Assembly: GCF_006715025.1 (NCBI RefSeq)
Contig: NZ_VFMK01000001.1
Span: forward strand, 806,001 to 870,000
Direction: 5' to 3'
DNA: 64,000 nt
Source: Serratia fonticola
Lineage (GTDB): Bacteria; Pseudomonadota; Gammaproteobacteria; Enterobacterales; Enterobacteriaceae
Positions 41,923 to 49,461 of this stretch are shown in pieces. How positions within the stretch are numbered: the stretch's first letter is position 1; each line of letters begins with the position of its first letter. The notes below the pieces were generated by a model. The model saw nothing but the letters and a program-made list of their open reading frames with translations, was not told the DNA's origin and made no database searches. The position numbers were made by a program, and so were the translations under genes.

Positions 41923-41993
41923 AGTTACTAGAGACGATGAGAAAAGTAACTTCTCTGCCAAGTGCAGGGAAGCTTGCTTTTCTCTTTTTTTTT
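41923..41993 (+). promoter_or_regulatory. ygcW leader attenuator: terminator with competing antiterminator strand
   Basis: AGTTACT (41923-41929), then GAGACGATGAGAAAAGTAAC (41931-41950), then a hairpin: GAGAAAAG (41939-41946) pairs with CTTTTCTC (41977-41984), and CTTCTCTGC (41950-41958) pairs with GCAGGGAAG (41964-41972, one G-U), followed by nine T's. AGTTACT is complementary to AGTAACT at 41945-41951. The terminator ends about 30 bp before the ygcW ATG, so without antitermination the operon should be largely silent. Confidence 0.82.
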
Positions 41994-42022
41994 GCGTTTT
42001 TTCCAGACCAAGGGGCAATATC

Positions 42023-42808
42023 ATGTCGTTAAACGCGTTAAATGAGTTCTCATTGGATTTCTTTTCCCTGAAAGGCAAAACCGCCATTGTCACCGGGGGT
42101 AACAGTGGTCTTGGGCAGGCATTTGCCATGGCGCTGGCCAAAGCCGGGGCGAACCTGTTCATCCCAAGTTTTATCATGGATAAGGGTGAAACCCGCGAAC
42201 TCATCGAACAGCAAGGGGTCAGGGTCGAGTTTATGCAGGTGGATATCACGGAAAAGGGCGCACCTGCGAAGGTGATTGCTCAGTGTCTGGAAACTTTCGG
42301 CACCGTGGATATTTTGGTCAACAACGCGGGTATCTGTAAGTTGAACAAGGTACTGGATTTTGGCCGAGAAGACTGGGATCCGATGATTGATATCAACCTG
42401 ACCGCCGCATTTGAGTTAAGTTATGAAGCGGCGAAAATCATGATCCCGAAAAAACAGGGGAAAATAATCAATATTTGCTCTCTGTTCTCTTATCTTGGCG
42501 GGCAATGGTCACCGGCTTATTCTGCGACCAAACATGCGTTAGCGGGTTTTACCAAGGCTTATTGCGATGAATTGGGGCAATATAATATTCAAGTGAACGG
42601 TATTGCGCCGGGTTATTATGCCACCGATATTACGGTAGAAACACGTAAAAACCCAGAGACCAATAAACGGGTTCTTGACCATATCCCAGCAAACCGTTGG
42701 GGGGAAACACAGGATTTGATGGGAGCCATGGTATTTTTAGCCAGCCGTGCATCTGATTATGTCAATGGTCATTTATTGGTAGTCGATGGCGGTTATTTAG
42801 TTCGATAA
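42023..42808 (+). CDS. ygcW: Short-chain dehydrogenase/reductase YgcW
   Basis: A 261-residue classical SDR: NAD(P) motif TGGNSGLGQAFA (about 24-35), NNAG (about 98-101), catalytic Ser in NICSLFSYLGG, YSATK (YxxxK) near residue 168-172, and a C-terminal VNGHLLVVDGG. The closest named relatives are 2-deoxy-D-gluconate 3-dehydrogenase/gluconate 5-dehydrogenase-like enzymes, so oxidation of a polyol or sugar acid is likely; the substrate is unknown. ATG 42023 has AAGGGG at the right distance; longer in-frame readings from 41900 run through the leader terminator and are rejected. First gene of the right arm. Confidence 0.85.
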   Translation: MSLNALNEFSLDFFSLKGKTAIVTGGNSGLGQAFAMALAKAGANLFIPSFIMDKGETRELIEQQGVRVEFMQVDITEKGAPAKVIAQCLETFGTVDILVNNAGICKLNKVLDFGREDWDPMIDINLTAAFELSYEAAKIMIPKKQGKIINICSLFSYLGGQWSPAYSATKHALAGFTKAYCDELGQYNIQVNGIAPGYYATDITVETRKNPETNKRVLDHIPANRWGETQDLMGAMVFLASRASDYVNGHLLVVDGGYLVR

Positions 42809-42811
42809 GTT

Positions 42812-42930
42812 TATATCCGTCTTTTTTCAAGCTGCAGCTGCACTCACTCACCTCAGTCACTTACTTAAGTAAGCGCCATGGGATGAATGGGTTGGGTGCC
42901 TGGCTGTTACTTGAAATTTATAGGCTATAT
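42812..42930. repeat. ERIC element between ygcW and ygcU
   Basis: TATATCCGTCTTTTTTCAAGCTGCAG at the left, CTGTTACTTGAAATTTATAGGCTATA at the right, core CTCACCTCAGTCACTTACTTAAGTAAGCGCCATGGG. Slightly shorter and more diverged than the consensus. It lies in the 242-bp gap between two genes of the same presumed operon; no terminator or promoter is evident in the rest of the gap. Confidence 0.8.
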
Positions 42931-43050
42931 CGGTTTTCAAGGTGGTTTCTATTTAACGGGTTATTTTAAATTTCATATCCAATACATTTCTCGTTACAGC
43001 CAATAACGCTGTGGCTTGAAAGATGCAGGGTAAATTAGGAAGGGTTGATT

Positions 43051-44505
43051 ATGTCTCTATCTCGTGAAGAAATTGTCGTTCAGTTAAAAGAAATAGTGGG
43101 TTCGGAGCGGGTTATTACCGACGAAAAAGTACTGCAGAAAAACAGCGTAGACCGCTTCAGAAAATATGCTGATATTCACGGTGTATTTACCCAGCCACTG
43201 CCTGCAGCGGTGGTTAAACTGGCCAATACCCAACAGGTTGCTGACGTGCTGGCATTTATGAATAAGCACGGTATCAATGGGGTACCGAGAACCGGAGCCT
43301 CCGCGACTGAAGGTGGGTTGGAGACGGTGGTGAAAAATTCCGTGGTGCTTGATGGCTCCGCGATGAATAAGGTCATCAGCATTGATATCCGCAACATGCA
43401 GGCCACGGCGCAGTGCGGTGTTCCACTAGAAGTATTGGAAAATCAATTACGTGCTCAGGGGTACACCACCGGCCACTCTCCGCAGTCCAAACCGTTGGCG
43501 CAGATGGGCGGTCTGGTCGCGACGCGCAGTATCGGCCAGTTCTCCACGCTGTACGGGGCGATCGAAGACATGGTTGTTGGGTTGGAAGCGGTATTCCCGA
43601 ACGGCACGATCACCCGGATTAAAAACGTACCACGTCGGGCGGCTGGGCCAGATATTCGTCATGTGATTATCGGCAACGAAGGTGCATTGTGCTTTATCAC
43701 CGAGGTCACGGTGAAAATTTTCAAATATATGCCGGAAAACAACCTGTTCTACGGCTACATTCTCGACAATATGCAGACTGGTTTCAACATCCTGCGCGAA
43801 GTGATGGTTGAAGGCTATCGCCCATCTATTGCCCGCTTGTATGACGCAGAAGACGGTACCCAGCACTTTACCCATTTTGCTGAAGGTAAATGCGTACTGA
43901 TCTTTATGGCCGAAGGGGCAAAAGGCATTGCACAAGCCACGGGGGCGGGCATTGAAGAGATCGTGAAGCGCTATCCGGAATGCAAAAGGGTCGATAGCAA
44001 GCTGATTGAAACCTGGTTCAACAACCTGAACTGGGGCCCGGATAAAGTGGCCGCAGAGCGTGTACAGATCATGAAGACCAATAATATGGGCTTCACCACC
44101 GAAGTTTCTGGCGATTGGGCCAGCATCAACACCATTTATGAGAATGTGATCCGCCGCATCCGCGAAGAATTCCCTCATGCTGGCGATATCACTATGCTGG
44201 GTGGCCACTCGTCACACAGCTATATCAACGGGACTAACATGTACTTTGTCTATGACTACAACGTGGTGGACTGCAAGCCGGAAGAGGAAATCGATAAATA
44301 CCATAATCCGCTGAACAAAATCATTGTGGAAGAGACCATTAAACAAGGCGGTTCGATGGTGCATCACCACGGTATTGGTAAACACCGCGTGCACTGGACC
44401 AAGGATGAACATGGCAGTGCCTACTACATCCTCAAGGCGTTGAAAGAGGTGTACGACCCGAATGGCATCATGAATACTGGCACCATTTATCCGATTGAAA
44501 AATAA
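43051..44505 (+). CDS. ygcU: FAD-linked oxidase YgcU, alkylglycerone-phosphate-synthase-like
   Basis: A 484-residue flavoprotein of the vanillyl-alcohol-oxidase/PCMH family. FAD-binding segments: PRTGASATEGG, TTGHSPQSKPLAQMGG and ATRSIGQFSTLYGAIEDMV, and a C-terminal GGSMVHHHGIGKHRVHW. The combination of the GQ.S..YG.IEDMV and HHHG.GK motifs is characteristic of alkylglycerone-phosphate synthase and related bacterial glycolate/lactate-type oxidases. I infer oxidation of a hydroxy compound with electrons passed to the ETF subunits encoded downstream. ATG 43051 has AGGAAGGG 7 bases upstream. Same length as E. coli YgcU. Confidence 0.85.
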   Translation: MSLSREEIVVQLKEIVGSERVITDEKVLQKNSVDRFRKYADIHGVFTQPLPAAVVKLANTQQVADVLAFMNKHGINGVPRTGASATEGGLETVVKNSVVLDGSAMNKVISIDIRNMQATAQCGVPLEVLENQLRAQGYTTGHSPQSKPLAQMGGLVATRSIGQFSTLYGAIEDMVVGLEAVFPNGTITRIKNVPRRAAGPDIRHVIIGNEGALCFITEVTVKIFKYMPENNLFYGYILDNMQTGFNILREVMVEGYRPSIARLYDAEDGTQHFTHFAEGKCVLIFMAEGAKGIAQATGAGIEEIVKRYPECKRVDSKLIETWFNNLNWGPDKVAAERVQIMKTNNMGFTTEVSGDWASINTIYENVIRRIREEFPHAGDITMLGGHSSHSYINGTNMYFVYDYNVVDCKPEEEIDKYHNPLNKIIVEETIKQGGSMVHHHGIGKHRVHWTKDEHGSAYYILKALKEVYDPNGIMNTGTIYPIEK

Positions 44506-44516
44506 CCATCCTGAAT

Positions 44517-44537
44517 GGCCCGGTTTACCGGGCCTTT
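44517..44537 (+). other. Hairpin between ygcU and ygcS
   Basis: A perfect 8-bp stem GGCCCGGT / ACCGGGCC with a 2-base TT loop, followed by only three T's. It may be a partial terminator or a 3' stabilizer that lowers expression of the downstream genes. Confidence 0.6.
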
Positions 44538-44560
44538 CGCGCTGGAATATGGGGGTAACG

Positions 44561-45895
44561 ATGACATCACGATCACCTCAGCAAGTGCGTATGGATGATA
44601 TTCCGCTAAACACCTTTCATATGAAAATGGCGGGGCTGACTTTTGGTGCCCACCTTACCGACGGCTATGTGCTGGGTGTGATTGGTTTTGCGCTGGCCCA
44701 GCTAAAACCGCAGATGGAACTGACGCCATTTTGGGAAGGAATGATCGGTAGTTCGGCGTTAATTGGTCTGTTCCTGGGAAGCCTGATATTAGGCTGGGTT
44801 TCAGATCATATTGGCCGCCAGAAAATTTTCAGCTTTAGCTTTGTTATCATCACGTTAGCTTCTGTGATGCAGTTTTTTGCCACCACGCCGGAACAGCTGT
44901 TCTGGCTGCGGGTGTTGGTAGGGATTGGCCTAGGGGGCGATTACGCCGTTGGGCACACCATGCTGGCCGAGTTTTCGCCACGTAAGCACCGCGGCATTTT
45001 GTTGGGATCGTTTAGTGTGATCTGGACGTTAGGCTATGTTGCCGCTGGCTTTGTCAGTCATTTCCTTATCGAGCCGGGGCCGGATGCCTGGCGTTGGCTG
45101 CTGGCCTCAAGCGCCATTCCGGCGCTATTGATTATGCTGTTACGCATCGGCACACCGGAATCGCCCCGCTGGTTGATGCGCAAGGGGCGTATCGCCGAAG
45201 CCCATAGGGTGGTGAAGCGCTGCTTTGGTCCCCATGTGGTATTAAATGACGAAATTCCTGTGGAAACAGCGCGCCATATTCACACCTTATTTTCGGCACG
45301 TTACTGGCGGCGTACCGCCTTTAACAGCCTGTTTTTCGTCTGTCTGGTGATCCCGTATTTTGCCATCTACACCTTTTTACCGTCGATCCTTACCACGCTA
45401 GGGCAGAGTCAGAATTTTGCCACTGACCTGCTGCTCAATGGCTTGCTGATGATTGGCGCCTTGATAGGGATTGCTTTCACTCAATGGTTACCACGTCGTC
45501 GTTTCCTGATTGGTGCATTTTGGATCCTCGCGGCGACCTTGGGCGCGTTGGCGTTTGTGCCGCCAGGCCAAGGGGCGATGTTGCTGTTATTTGCTCTGTT
45601 TACGCTGACTATTTCAGCGGTCAGTAACCTGGTCGGCGTGTTCCCGGCGGAAAGCTTCCCCACTGATATTCGTTCGTTGGGGGTCGGCTTTGCGACCTCA
45701 ATGAGTCGGCTCGGCTCCGCCATTGGTACTGCTCTGTTACCGATGTCGATGATTTCTCTGGGGTTGCAGGGCACCATGCTGATATTGACTGGTGTACTGG
45801 TGCTGGGGGCTGCGGTCTCTATCCTGTGGGCTCCGGAAACGAAAGATATGACGTTGGTGGGTGCCTCTTCGGTAAAGCCGTTAAGCGCCCACTGA
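44561..45895 (+). CDS. ygcS: MFS transporter YgcS
   Basis: A 444-residue sugar-porter-like MFS carrier with about 12 membrane segments. It has the loop motif GWVSDHIGRQK between TM2 and TM3, TPESPRWLMRKGRIAEA after TM6, and FPTDIRSLGVGF. It aligns with E. coli YgcS from RMDDIPLN onward. Substrate unknown; a second importer besides YqcE suggests two forms of the substrate, or substrate uptake and product export. ATG 44561 follows GGGGGTAACG; an in-frame ATG at 44495 lies inside ygcU and is rejected. Confidence 0.86.
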   Translation: MTSRSPQQVRMDDIPLNTFHMKMAGLTFGAHLTDGYVLGVIGFALAQLKPQMELTPFWEGMIGSSALIGLFLGSLILGWVSDHIGRQKIFSFSFVIITLASVMQFFATTPEQLFWLRVLVGIGLGGDYAVGHTMLAEFSPRKHRGILLGSFSVIWTLGYVAAGFVSHFLIEPGPDAWRWLLASSAIPALLIMLLRIGTPESPRWLMRKGRIAEAHRVVKRCFGPHVVLNDEIPVETARHIHTLFSARYWRRTAFNSLFFVCLVIPYFAIYTFLPSILTTLGQSQNFATDLLLNGLLMIGALIGIAFTQWLPRRRFLIGAFWILAATLGALAFVPPGQGAMLLLFALFTLTISAVSNLVGVFPAESFPTDIRSLGVGFATSMSRLGSAIGTALLPMSMISLGLQGTMLILTGVLVLGAAVSILWAPETKDMTLVGASSVKPLSAH

Positions 45896-45907
45896 CAGGA
45901 GAAGCGG

Positions 45908-46714
45908 ATGAACCTGCTGTTGGCGATTAAGGTTGCGCCGGATTTGGGGATGTTGGCTAAGACTGATTGGCAACCCGATGAACAGTTGCAAATCGACACC
46001 CACTTTACCCGGCGGTTGTTGAGCGGCTACGACGAATGCGCAGCGGAAATGGTGTTGATGCTGCGCGATGAAATGCCACTCAACCTGAGTGTATTGACGG
46101 TGGCGGATGCGAAGGCCGATCCGGTACTGAAACAGCTGCTGGCGCTGGGTTATCAGCAAGCGTTACGTATTGAACCGCCAGTGGATTGGGATCTCCGTTT
46201 TAACCCGGCTACGATTGCCGCTTTGATCGCAGCATATCAGCAACAGGTTGCTCCCCAGTCGGTCATCGTCACGGGGGCACAAAGCATTGAGGGACAAAAC
46301 GGTCAAACACCCTTGATGTTGGCCGAGCGCTTGAACTGGCCTTGTCTCACCGGTGTTTGCCAATTGGCACCGGCCGCTGAAGCGGGGGCTTTACGGGTTA
46401 CCCGACAAACCGCTTATGGCCAGGAGGTGCTGACAGTGAAGCCGCCTTTGGTCTTGGTGGTCGGGAATTCGCAGCAGGCGAGTGCGTTACGGGTTCCCAC
46501 GTTAAAACAGAAGCTGGCGGCAAGCAAACGACCGATCCCCTGTCTGTCGCCCGCTGAGTTAGGCGTGCAGACGTTATTACCTGGGGATGTTGAGGTCTGT
46601 GGCTTAACGCATTTGGAACATCGGCGTGCCGGAGTGCTGATTGAAGGGGATACGGTGGAGCAGAAAGTGGATCGACTATATCGGGACTATCTTCGTGAAC
46701 GGTGGCCATCATGA
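45908..46714 (+). CDS. ygcR: Electron transfer flavoprotein subunit beta-like YgcR
   Basis: A 268-residue ETF beta/FixA-family protein: N-terminal MNLLLAIKVAPDLGML, central IVTGAQSIEGQNGQTPLMLAERLNWP (the beta-subunit nucleotide region) and VTRQTAYGQEVLTVKPPLVLVV. With YgcQ it should form an FAD-carrying heterodimer shuttling electrons from a dedicated dehydrogenase (probably YgcU) to YgcN. Its stop overlaps the start of ygcQ (ATGA). Confidence 0.87.
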   Translation: MNLLLAIKVAPDLGMLAKTDWQPDEQLQIDTHFTRRLLSGYDECAAEMVLMLRDEMPLNLSVLTVADAKADPVLKQLLALGYQQALRIEPPVDWDLRFNPATIAALIAAYQQQVAPQSVIVTGAQSIEGQNGQTPLMLAERLNWPCLTGVCQLAPAAEAGALRVTRQTAYGQEVLTVKPPLVLVVGNSQQASALRVPTLKQKLAASKRPIPCLSPAELGVQTLLPGDVEVCGLTHLEHRRAGVLIEGDTVEQKVDRLYRDYLRERWPS

Positions 46715-47646
46715 ATATTGCGATAGTCCTGGATGCGGATGCCCCCGGCTTTTATGCCCGGGCTGGCCAGATTAATCACTTTCTGCAGTCGAGTGAGTTG
46801 ACCACATCGAACCTGGAATTGTGGTTATTCAGTCGTGCCGCGCCGGAGAGTTTGCCGCAGTTGTGCGGGCTGGTGGCGCAAATTCGTTGGGTTACCGTAC
46901 CTCGGTTGGCGGAGGCGCGATTAGCGGTATTGCAACAGATGCAGCAGGCTTTCGCTCCACGGTTACTGCTGTTTGCTGATGACGAAGGCGCAGAGCTGGC
47001 TACGCGTCTGGCTTGCCGGAGTGGCGGTTCAGCCTGCAGTGCGGTCGAACAGGCTCAGATCAGGGGGGCAGCATGTCGGGTGACCAAGGCTGTTTATGGC
47101 AATCATCTTTCTGCTGAATTGACGATGGTGCGAGAACCCTGGTACCTGAGCGTGGCCCGCAGTGGCATTGCTAATGTGGATAGATTACCTGGCCCAATTG
47201 AAGCCGAACGTTTTGAACCGGTAGCGATACCCGTTGGGGAATGGGTATTGGCATCAAGCTGCGAACCGCTGCCGGAGGCGGCACCACTCCATCAGGCGCG
47301 TTATGTACTGGCTATCGGGGAAGGGGTTGGCAGTGCCCAGAATGTGGCGCATTTGCAGCAGTTGGCCATCCGCATGGGGGCTGAGCTGGCAGCTAGTCGG
47401 CCGGTTGTGATGAATGCCTGGTGCGAGATGGATCGCTTATTGGGGATGTCCGGTGCCATCATTGCCCCTGAGGTTTGCCTTGCCGCCGGCGTTTCTGGGG
47501 CACCGGCGTTCGCGATTGGTATTGGGCAGAGTAAATTGATAGTGGCGATCAATCAGGATCCGCAGGCGGCTATTTTCGCGCAGGCAGACGTCGGCATTGT
47601 GGGTGATATGCACGAGGTACTGCAAGCATTGGCCTCGGTTTGTTAG
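46711..47646 (+). CDS. ygcQ: Electron transfer flavoprotein subunit alpha-like YgcQ
   Basis: A 311-residue ETF alpha/FixB-type protein. The C-terminal FAD domain is clear: IGEGVGSAQNVAHLQQLA, ASRPVVMNAW, LGMSGAIIAPEVCLAAGVSG and VAINQDPQAAIFAQADVGIVGD. The N-terminal half is more diverged. ATG 46711 overlaps the ygcR stop by 4 bases; a GTG at 46702 is less likely. Its TAG stop (47644-47646) overlaps the stop of the convergent ygcO gene, leaving no room for a terminator. Confidence 0.87.
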   Translation: MNIAIVLDADAPGFYARAGQINHFLQSSELTTSNLELWLFSRAAPESLPQLCGLVAQIRWVTVPRLAEARLAVLQQMQQAFAPRLLLFADDEGAELATRLACRSGGSACSAVEQAQIRGAACRVTKAVYGNHLSAELTMVREPWYLSVARSGIANVDRLPGPIEAERFEPVAIPVGEWVLASSCEPLPEAAPLHQARYVLAIGEGVGSAQNVAHLQQLAIRMGAELAASRPVVMNAWCEMDRLLGMSGAIIAPEVCLAAGVSGAPAFAIGIGQSKLIVAINQDPQAAIFAQADVGIVGDMHEVLQALASVC

Positions 47647-47915
47647 CCGAAGCGGAATTCGATCCCTTTCCCCCCCGTAGGATAACGCCAGCGGGCAATC
47701 GTCTCTTCCCCGCACAGCAGGCGGCAGGTGCCGCACTCCAGGCAGCCATGCACGTCGAAACGCAGGTTGTCGTTTGGTTGGAGCTGGTACAATCCTGCTG
47801 GGCAGGCAATCACCAAACGCATCAGCATCATACGATCCTGGGCATCAGTAAGGATGATATGTGGACTGGCTTCATCCACCTGATAATGGTTATGGCTCAA
47901 ATCGGGCTGTTTCAT
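47643..47915 (-). CDS. ygcO: FixX-like ferredoxin YgcO
   Basis: A 90-residue ferredoxin-like protein of the FixX type. It has VIACPAGLYQL and GCLECGTCRLLCGEE, giving the CxxCxxCxxxC plus upstream CP pattern that holds one [4Fe-4S] cluster. FixX partners FixC in passing electrons from ETF to quinone. ATG 47915 overlaps the ygcN stop by 4 bases, so the two are translationally coupled; a longer reading from 47984 would run inside ygcN and is rejected. Confidence 0.87.
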   Translation of the reverse strand: MKQPDLSHNHYQVDEASPHIILTDAQDRMMLMRLVIACPAGLYQLQPNDNLRFDVHGCLECGTCRLLCGEETIARWRYPTGGKGIEFRFG

Positions 47916-49171
47916 AAACTGCGCATTCCATTGACAGTATCTTTCAGTAATTGCCTCAGGCCGATACGGCGCGCATGGCGCCACAACAGGTTGCGCAATG
48001 GTGTGGGGGCATCTCCATTGACCTCAAACAGCTCCTGTAGCATATCGGCTGCCAATTGCGGGTAACGGTTGAACCAATGAGGGGAGTGCAGCATCATCTC
48101 CGGCAGGCGGCGATATTGTTGGAGCAAGGCCCACATCGTGCTTTGCTGAAGCCGCAGTGGATAATGCCGCAGCGCTTGCCCGGCGATCAACGTCTCCGCT
48201 GCTGCCTGCGCTGACAGCATAGCCAGGTCCATTCCTCGTACGGTATGGCCAGCGTTGATACACAATCGCGCCGCATCGCCAATCAGCAGGTAGCCGGGGC
48301 CGTACAGCGGCGGCATGCTCTCCACACCCCCTTCAGGGATCAGATGAGCACTGTATTCTTGCAGTTCAGTGTGTTTCAGTAATGGCCGCACGGTGGGGTG
48401 TTGTTTGAACTGTTGCAGCATTTGCGGCAGAGCGATTTCACTATCGACAAGATTGGAAAGGTTACACACGACACCAAGCGACAGGCTATCGCGGTTGGTA
48501 TACAAGAAGCCGCCGCCGACTTTCCCTTGCGTGGGGAAACCTGCAAATAGCCAGGCACAACCCGCGTTGTCTTCTAACGCAAAACGCTCTTCCAGCCGCT
48601 CGCCTGGCAGTGCCAACACCTCTTTAACACCGATAGCCATGGTTGAAGTTGGCGGTTTAGCCTGTAACCCTGCATGTTCACTCAGCAGCGTGTTGGCGCC
48701 TTCCGCCAGGATCACCGTATTGGCATATAACGCTTCACCTGCTGCCATGACCCCTACGACTCTGCCTTGGTGTACGATCAACTGATCGGCCAGTACGCCC
48801 GTCAGGCATTGTGCACCTGCGGCTTCCGCCTGTGCCATCAGCCAGGGATCGAAACGCGCGCGCAACAGACTGTATGAACAAGGCAAGGAATGACGGTAAT
48901 CCACAGTGACTGCGCTATCGCCATTAACCAATGAGAGCTTTTCCTGGGTTATAGGGCGCTCCAGTGGGGCCGTGGCGGCAAAATCCGGTATCACTTGTGC
49001 CAAAGCATGGGTATATAAGCGCCCACCGCTGACGTTTTTGCTGCCCGCCTGATTCCCACGTTCCAACAACAGGGTATTGATACCCGCACGCGCCAGCAAT
49101 AAAGCCGCAGTGCTGCCAGCAATGCCACCGCCAACGATAATGGCCTCAAAACCAGGCTGTTCCATCGGCAT
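47912..49171 (-). CDS. ygcN: FixC/ETF-quinone-oxidoreductase-like flavoprotein YgcN
   Basis: A 419-residue FAD-dependent oxidoreductase. N-terminal dinucleotide fold IIVGGGIAGSTAALLLARAG (about 11-30), a KNVSGGRLY quinone-oxidoreductase motif, and a second FAD contact GPGYLLIGDAARLCINAGHTVRGMDLAMLSA (about 289-319), as in FixC/ETF-QO. It lacks its own Fe-S domain, which YgcO supplies. It would accept electrons from YgcQR and reduce quinone at the membrane. Divergent from the ABC operon; convergent with ygcQ. Confidence 0.87.
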   Translation of the reverse strand: MPMEQPGFEAIIVGGGIAGSTAALLLARAGINTLLLERGNQAGSKNVSGGRLYTHALAQVIPDFAATAPLERPITQEKLSLVNGDSAVTVDYRHSLPCSYSLLRARFDPWLMAQAEAAGAQCLTGVLADQLIVHQGRVVGVMAAGEALYANTVILAEGANTLLSEHAGLQAKPPTSTMAIGVKEVLALPGERLEERFALEDNAGCAWLFAGFPTQGKVGGGFLYTNRDSLSLGVVCNLSNLVDSEIALPQMLQQFKQHPTVRPLLKHTELQEYSAHLIPEGGVESMPPLYGPGYLLIGDAARLCINAGHTVRGMDLAMLSAQAAAETLIAGQALRHYPLRLQQSTMWALLQQYRRLPEMMLHSPHWFNRYPQLAADMLQELFEVNGDAPTPLRNLLWRHARRIGLRQLLKDTVNGMRSL

Positions 49172-49461
49172 TATGTCTCCTGAATGAGGGTGCTGAACAG
49201 AATAGCACTCACGGTTCAGGGTTCATTGATTCTGAACAGTTTTTATGCAGGAGGAGATGGGGGGCGCTTATTGCGCTAGTCCAACGCTAGACGTAAAACA
49301 CGATAAATCCACCGATTTTTTACGTTGTCATATAATTATCACAATTGCCCGCTATACCCTTGTTACGTGAAGTTGTCGTGTTGCCGGTTGCAACCCCCGT
49401 CACTTTGATTACGGGGTGAGTTCTGTCACCCCGTCCCCAAATATCACCTGGAGCATCAGTT
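49172..49461. other. Divergent intergenic region between ygcN and the ABC operon, with a degraded ERIC
   Basis: 290 bases without a gene. 49353-49440 has TATACCCTTGTTACGTGAAGTTG...CCCCGTCACTTTGATTACGGGG..., resembling an ERIC left end and core but lacking a clear right end. GTCATATAATTATCACAA (49327-49344) holds one perfect CRP half-site and a poor second half. Small stems GTGCT/AGCAC and GTTCAG/CTGAAC lie near the ygcN start. The twin-attenuator motif found at 41.6-42.0 kb is not present here. Confidence 0.5.

Noticed and set aside
41900..42022. N-terminal extension of ygcW from an ATG at 41900
   Set aside because: It would be encoded by the leader attenuator with nine consecutive T's, and the SDR family start aligns with ATG 42023.
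49327..49344. CRP site in the ygcN-ABC operon intergenic region
   Set aside because: Only one half-site (TCACA) matches well; the other half is too poor to call.
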